Shown here: one piece after another, positions 60,049 to 64,000 of the stretch
Layout of the letters: each line of letters starts with the position of its first letter
Position numbering within the stretch: the first letter of the stretch is position 1
NCBI RefSeq assembly: GCF_012641265.1
Contig: NZ_JABAHZ010000006.1
Coordinates: 248,001-312,000, forward strand
Length of the DNA stretch: 64,000 bases
Direction of reading: 5' to 3'
Source of the DNA: Chitinophaga eiseniae
GTDB lineage: Bacteria > Bacteroidota > Bacteroidia > Chitinophagales > Chitinophagaceae
The notes under the pieces: model-generated
Told to the model about the DNA's origin: nothing
What the model saw: only the letters and a program-made list of their open reading frames with translations
Databases searched by the model: none
Made by a program: the position numbers and the translations under genes

Positions 60049-63000
60049 CTATTTTTTTAATGACGCCAGGTATTCCACCAGGTCAACCAGCTCCTGCTGA
60101 GACATAGCGGTAGCCAATCCTGTAGGCATCAACGAATGTTCATATGCTTTGCGGGACGCAATATTTGTTTTCCTCAATTTTACCCCTTGCCCTCCTGCCA
60201 TACGCACGTCTATTTCTTCATCAGTTTGACTGGCAATATACCCCAGCACCTGTGAGCCATCTTTCAGCTGGAAGAAGTAACCCTCAAAGCCAAAGCTGAT
60301 ACCAGCATCAGGATGGATAATGGCCTCATAAATGGCACTTTTGGTGAGCTTACTGCCGATTTCTGATAAGGCCGGACCAAAATTCACCCCGGTATTTCCC
60401 GCTAAATGACAGGAACTGCAATAGCTGGCAAACACCTTTTTACCGTTCGGTATATCTCCTTTGATAGCCAGCAATTTTTCAACAGGCGGTAATGCTTTAT
60501 TTACAACAGCCGGCTCGTAATACGCTACTGCCTTGGCTTTCACATCCTGACGCCAGGCATGGGTAAGTACATCTTTTGTTACCGTATCCAGGTCGGCCGG
60601 CAATAATTTACGTTCTACCAGGCTCCATAAATCAGCATATCCATCCCATCCACGACCCAGGTTGCGGGCAGCCAGCTCACGTAACGGGGCCGGGTATACT
60701 TTATTGCGAATAAGGGCGGTTAGCAGCTCGCGGTTGGGCCGGTCCTGGGCCTTACCCATGGCTTCCACCAGGATAAAGGCGGCAGCAGTGTCTTTGCCCT
60801 GGAGGCGTTTCACCACCAGCGGTTGCCCACCGCATTCGAGCAGCGTTTTCATGGCATAACCCTGTATTTCATTTGCGGGTTTATTGAGGATCGTTTGTAA
60901 CAATGTTTCATTCTGGTCGCGTAGCTTATACTTCCGCACCAGGTCTATGAACTCTGTACGGTCTTTAAATACCTGCAACGCATTATGCAGCAGCTTTGCC
61001 ATTTCTCCGGTCCTGGGCAAAGCGCCGGCATCCAACTGCATAAAAGCCAGGGCATTGATATAATCCTGTTTAGGATGATGTCCTTTCAGTAATCCCAACA
61101 AAACAGGCGTACTTTCTTTAGCCGGGTAAAAGTCGAAGGCCCGGAAGTAGCGCTTATTTTGCATGGGGTCATTCTCTTCGCGTTGAATCAGAGCCGCCAA
61201 TAGCGGCAAAGCTGCCGGCGTTCTGGCGCGCCAGATGATATCATTGTCTGCCTCGGGATGTTGTTTGTTGGGTGGTAATTTCCGCCAGGCGTCGAAGCAG
61301 GCGGCCCAGTTACTATCTGCCCCAATGCCCAGCGCTTCGAGGTACCAGCGGTCTTTACCATCGTACTGTGCTGCTAATAGCGCCCAGTTGGCAGGCATAT
61401 CTGCCTCATGACTATGATACATGGCCAGCAGGGCCTGGCGACGCACAGCCGGCGAGGGATCGGTCACCAGCATATTGCCGTAAGTCACTCCTGCTTCCGT
61501 TGCCGCACGGATGGCCGTAATACGGATATCTTCGTCTTTATCCCGCAATGCTGTTTTGATATAGTCTGCACCGTTAGGCAGCTTGCTGAGCAACCAAAGG
61601 GCGCGTGCCCGGTAACGCGGGTTATTGCTATGATAGAGGTTCACCAATTCTTTTTCTGCCGATGCGCCCATATTATGCAACTTTGTCCATGCCAGGTAAC
61701 GGGTACTGAGATTGGGATTCTTTAACGCGGTTACTGCATCTGCGGCAGTGTTGAGTACTGGCGGTGATACTTTATACTTACTCCCCGCGGGTGCTACGCG
61801 GAAGATACGTCCCCTATCGAGATCAGCTACCTGGTGGCCGCCTACGCCGGGGTCGTACCAGTCGGCCACAAACAGCGAACCATCCGGAGCCACTCCTACA
61901 TCTGAAGGACGGAACCACTGATCGGTACTACTTTCCAGTATGTTTTCAATAGCGGCCGTATAACCTCCGCCCTGCTTTTTCACGGGGTAGGCCCGCACCA
62001 CGTTATGTCCCGGCTCTCCATGGATCATCTGGTTACGAAATACGGGAGGTAATAAATCACCTTCATATACCACCATCCCCGTTGGCGAACCAGCACCTGT
62101 TTGCAACAGGTTGGGCACTACGCCCGGATCATTCAGATGCCAGTGCCGGTAAGGAATAGAATCTTCCATATTCATACGGCGGCTCGACCAGCCAGCACCG
62201 GTCACTTCATCGGTATAACCATAATTACCGTGCTCCAGGATATAGTTAATGCGTACAGCCCGGTTACCATCGTCGTCATTATCGCTCTGCCACATATTGC
62301 CAAAAGCATCTACTGCTACTTCATAATTATTCCGGAAGTTATGCGCCATCACTTCCAGGTCACTTCCATCCAGGTTACAGCGGAAAATCATGCCCTGCCG
62401 GTAAGGCATGCCCTTATTGGCAATCAGCCGCCCTTCTGCATCTTTAATAACGTTGCCGTTCCTGTCAAGTATACTATCCCCTGCATTACCAAAGTTGAAA
62501 TATAATTTACCATCCGGACCAAATGTAAAGGCGTGAATGGCATGATCATGCTGGATACCGCCAATCCCGCGGAATAGCAGTTCTTTCTTATCGGCCTTAT
62601 CATCGCCATCGGTATCGGTGAAAATAAAGACGTTGGGGCTACAGGAAACAATGACTTTATTGCCCAGCACACAAATTCCCAGTGCTGCATTAATGCAGGT
62701 GTCCTGGTAAAATACTTTAGCCGTATCGGATTTGCCATCACCATCCAGGTCTTCCAGGATCATAATCCGGTCGCCCGCCTGTTTGTAAGGATGGCCTGGA
62801 TTGAGTTCATTGCGGTAGTTATAGGCTTCTGTAATCCATACCCGTCCCTTTTCATCAATGTCCATGTTGGTAGGATTCATGATGGCAGGTTCACTGGCAA
62901 AGAGGGTCGTTTCCAATCCTTCCCGGGTTTTGAGCCCTCTGACGGCGTTTTCAGGCAACCGCTGCTGCGCTTCTGTGAGTGGGCCCTCTACAGTGGAGGT

Positions 63001-63075
63001 GGACGTAGGCTTATTGGCCTGACAGGCGCCAATAACAACCGGTAATAACAGGATAAACCAGTAAATATGTTTCAT
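60049..63075 (-). CDS. PVC-type lipoprotein: beta-propeller dehydrogenase domain, HEAT repeats, cytochrome c
   Basis: 1008 residues. Lipoprotein signal LLPVVIGACQANK. Residues ~50-430 are a GDSL-free beta-propeller of the membrane-bound-dehydrogenase type (ETTLFASEPAIMNPTNMDIDEKGRVWITEAYNYRNE, FGPDGKLYFNFGNAGDS, MIHGEPGHNVVRAYPV, FVADWYDPGVGGHQ). Residues ~440-830 are HEAT/ARM-like repeats. The C-terminal module is a c-type cytochrome: haem site CSSCH (C886, C889, H890) and likely distal Met983 in SLMPTGLA. Such proteins, abundant in Planctomycetes and Bacteroidota, are proposed to oxidise sugars or sugar derivatives in the periplasm. Standalone gene. Confidence 0.9.
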   Translation of the reverse strand: MKHIYWFILLLPVVIGACQANKPTSTSTVEGPLTEAQQRLPENAVRGLKTREGLETTLFASEPAIMNPTNMDIDEKGRVWITEAYNYRNELNPGHPYKQAGDRIMILEDLDGDGKSDTAKVFYQDTCINAALGICVLGNKVIVSCSPNVFIFTDTDGDDKADKKELLFRGIGGIQHDHAIHAFTFGPDGKLYFNFGNAGDSILDRNGNVIKDAEGRLIANKGMPYRQGMIFRCNLDGSDLEVMAHNFRNNYEVAVDAFGNMWQSDNDDDGNRAVRINYILEHGNYGYTDEVTGAGWSSRRMNMEDSIPYRHWHLNDPGVVPNLLQTGAGSPTGMVVYEGDLLPPVFRNQMIHGEPGHNVVRAYPVKKQGGGYTAAIENILESSTDQWFRPSDVGVAPDGSLFVADWYDPGVGGHQVADLDRGRIFRVAPAGSKYKVSPPVLNTAADAVTALKNPNLSTRYLAWTKLHNMGASAEKELVNLYHSNNPRYRARALWLLSKLPNGADYIKTALRDKDEDIRITAIRAATEAGVTYGNMLVTDPSPAVRRQALLAMYHSHEADMPANWALLAAQYDGKDRWYLEALGIGADSNWAACFDAWRKLPPNKQHPEADNDIIWRARTPAALPLLAALIQREENDPMQNKRYFRAFDFYPAKESTPVLLGLLKGHHPKQDYINALAFMQLDAGALPRTGEMAKLLHNALQVFKDRTEFIDLVRKYKLRDQNETLLQTILNKPANEIQGYAMKTLLECGGQPLVVKRLQGKDTAAAFILVEAMGKAQDRPNRELLTALIRNKVYPAPLRELAARNLGRGWDGYADLWSLVERKLLPADLDTVTKDVLTHAWRQDVKAKAVAYYEPAVVNKALPPVEKLLAIKGDIPNGKKVFASYCSSCHLAGNTGVNFGPALSEIGSKLTKSAIYEAIIHPDAGISFGFEGYFFQLKDGSQVLGYIASQTDEEIDVRMAGGQGVKLRKTNIASRKAYEHSLMPTGLATAMSQQELVDLVEYLASLKK

Positions 63076-63140
63076 ACGTGGAAATATTAATTGTCATTTT
63101 TACAACTATTAAAAATAATAAAATTAATGGCATAAAAAAA

Positions 63141-63164
63141 CCCGTCCCGGGAAACCGGAACGGG
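63141..63164 (-). terminator. Terminator upstream of the cytochrome gene
   Basis: CCCGTcCCGG-gaaa-CCGGaACGGG, ten pairs with one mismatch, followed on the minus strand by TTTTTTTATG. It sits 65 bases upstream of the cytochrome start and about 195 bases after the DUF1543 stop, beyond that gene's own terminator. Confidence 0.75.
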
Positions 63165-63186
63165 TGGTCATTGTCATCCATTTCAC

Positions 63187-63226
63187 CGAATAAAAATTCG
63201 TAGTCTACGGCACAGATACCATGCCG
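63187..63226 (-). ncRNA. Possible structured small RNA between two terminators
   Basis: Three consecutive small hairpins: CGAAT-aaaa-ATTCG (63187-63200), CGTAG-t-CTACG (63199-63209, overlapping alternative) and CGGCA-n9-TGCCG (63208-63226). On the minus strand they precede the terminator at 63141-63164. Together with the separate DUF1543 terminator at 63321-63348 this suggests an independent short transcript, but no exact TAnnTTTG promoter was found (TATCTGTG at 63219-63212 has one mismatch). Confidence 0.25.
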
Positions 63227-63320
63227 GAAATGAAAGGGACAATCATTAGTGTAATATTTTTTCTTATTGACAAGCGGTCAAGCTGTCATGATCACCGGCG
63301 TGGGAAAAAGGGGTCAAAAA

Positions 63321-63348
63321 GGGCTGTCTTTCTGCCGAAAAACAGCCC
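63321..63348 (-). terminator. Terminator of the DUF1543 gene
   Basis: GGGCTGT / ACAGCCC 7-bp stem with a 14-base loop, followed on the minus strand by TTTTTGACC; 10 bases after the stop. Confidence 0.7.
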
Positions 63349-63358
63349 CCATCAAGAC

Positions 63359-63916
63359 TTATATTGTACTAAACTGGAAATATCCCAAGTGCAGCTGATC
63401 AGTACCAACACCTGGTACCGGTGTTATTTCCAGCGTATATTTTTTTTTGAGATGTGGTGGCAGTATATCTTTCACTGTATAAATATCATCTACGTCCACT
63501 CCATATTTGTCATCCACGTGAGATGTAGCGGTACCGAAAGTGGTATGTTTAAAAAAGACAGTTTCCTTAGATGCCCGGATCGCGGCGCCGATATCCGTTT
63601 GTACACTGAGTATCTTATAATGAAACTCTTCCATCTCATTGGGTTTATATCCACCCAGGTTCAGAAAAAATAGCTGCCGGTCGCCGGGTTCCTGTCCGTT
63701 TCTCTCCACCACCCTGATCTGGTGATTATCGACTATATTCACCTCCCGGAAACCATCAATATGTAACTTCCCTTTTGCTTCCGGCCAGAATGCTTCCATA
63801 TCAGGAATCAGGTCTCTCAGCTGGTTTCCAATACCAAAGAATATATCATGCTGTTCTGTATGACGACCGGCTGGCTTACATCCCAACAGTACCATGAACA
63901 ATTTTAATGCTGCCAT
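63359..63916 (-). CDS. DUF1543 domain protein
   Basis: 185 residues. The N-terminal KLFMVLLGCKPAGRHTEQHDIFFGIGNQLRDLIPDMEAFWPEAKGKLHIDGFREV and LFFLNLGGYKPNEMEEFHYKILSV are the DUF1543 pattern; the domain is duplicated in related proteins. The Cys in LLGCKP is not a lipobox (no preceding signal helix of normal length). Function unknown; no catalytic motif beyond conserved His/Asp positions (GRHTEQHD). Only 84 bases of upstream sequence are in the window. Confidence 0.85.
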   Translation of the reverse strand: MAALKLFMVLLGCKPAGRHTEQHDIFFGIGNQLRDLIPDMEAFWPEAKGKLHIDGFREVNIVDNHQIRVVERNGQEPGDRQLFFLNLGGYKPNEMEEFHYKILSVQTDIGAAIRASKETVFFKHTTFGTATSHVDDKYGVDVDDIYTVKDILPPHLKKKYTLEITPVPGVGTDQLHLGYFQFSTI

Positions 63917-64000
63917 TGATAAAAATTTATGGCAGTAAGGTACTGTATTTTATTCTTCCTGCATCGCAGCGCACAGTTGTTATTATACCATTGTAATGTC

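Noticed and set aside
1..64000. Prophage, insertion sequence or integrative element
   Set aside because: No integrase, transposase, phage structural or conjugation gene and no flanking tRNA or direct-repeat att sites were seen.

Overview
The window reads as chromosomal DNA of a Bacteroidota bacterium, most likely Chitinophagaceae and Chitinophaga-like. The evidence is paired SusC/SusD genes with FecR anti-sigma and ECF sigma genes, lipoproteins with CKKDD-type lipobox contexts, an HmuY-type haem lipoprotein, LytTR two-component genes, TAnnTTTG-type promoter -7 elements and few Shine-Dalgarno sequences. No rRNA, tRNA, CRISPR array, transposase, integrase or phage gene was seen. The species call is inference.

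Layout. 1-3145 (+): 3' part of a rubredoxin-tailed redox protein, an MFS transporter and a TIGR00027-type methyltransferase. 3517-13630 (-): a polysaccharide-utilisation-like locus of ECF sigma, FecR, SusC with STN domain, SusD, an IPT/NHL lipoprotein and a beta-helix lipoprotein. 13929-22669 (-): a second locus of the same plan, ending in a PKD-domain lipoprotein and a DUF5009/HGSNAT-like membrane acyltransferase. 22730-24749 (-): prfH and rtcB, a ribosome-rescue and RNA-repair pair, behind a long structured leader. 25316-27267 (+): TetR-type regulator and ABC1/UbiB-like kinase, ending in a 38-bp perfect inverted repeat. 27457-31900 (+): LytS/LytTR pair and an outer-membrane beta-barrel receptor. 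31944-33924 (-): a NUDIX-fold regulator with a degenerate NUDIX box, a 2OG-Fe(II) oxygenase and a metallophosphoesterase.

34072-39870 (-) is a complete urease operon, ureA-B-C-E-F-G-D plus a nickel permease: structural subunits, metallochaperones and Ni uptake in one unit, with a possible small RNA or attenuator upstream. 40250-43907 (-) is a haem-uptake operon (TonB receptor, HmuY, DUF6607), divergent from a pirin gene; 21-bp-spaced direct repeats lie upstream of its promoter. 44985-47563 (+) holds a PAS histidine kinase and a receiver-CRP fusion regulator. 47556-48643 (-) holds two unrecognised helical proteins. Then come a GT39-like glycosyltransferase, a MacB/FtsX-type permease and a GH89 alpha-N-acetylglucosaminidase (all -), a P-type ATPase, a 2-hydroxyacid dehydrogenase and a thiolase (all +), a large PVC-type cytochrome c lipoprotein and a DUF1543 protein (both -).

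The two Sus loci probably sense and import different glycans by trans-envelope signalling (SusC STN domain to FecR to sigma). Neither has its own glycoside hydrolase. The most unusual items are the prfH-rtcB unit with its leader, the heptad-based long hairpin after the ABC1 kinase, the candidate RNA before urease, the haem-operon direct repeats and the degenerate NUDIX regulator operon.
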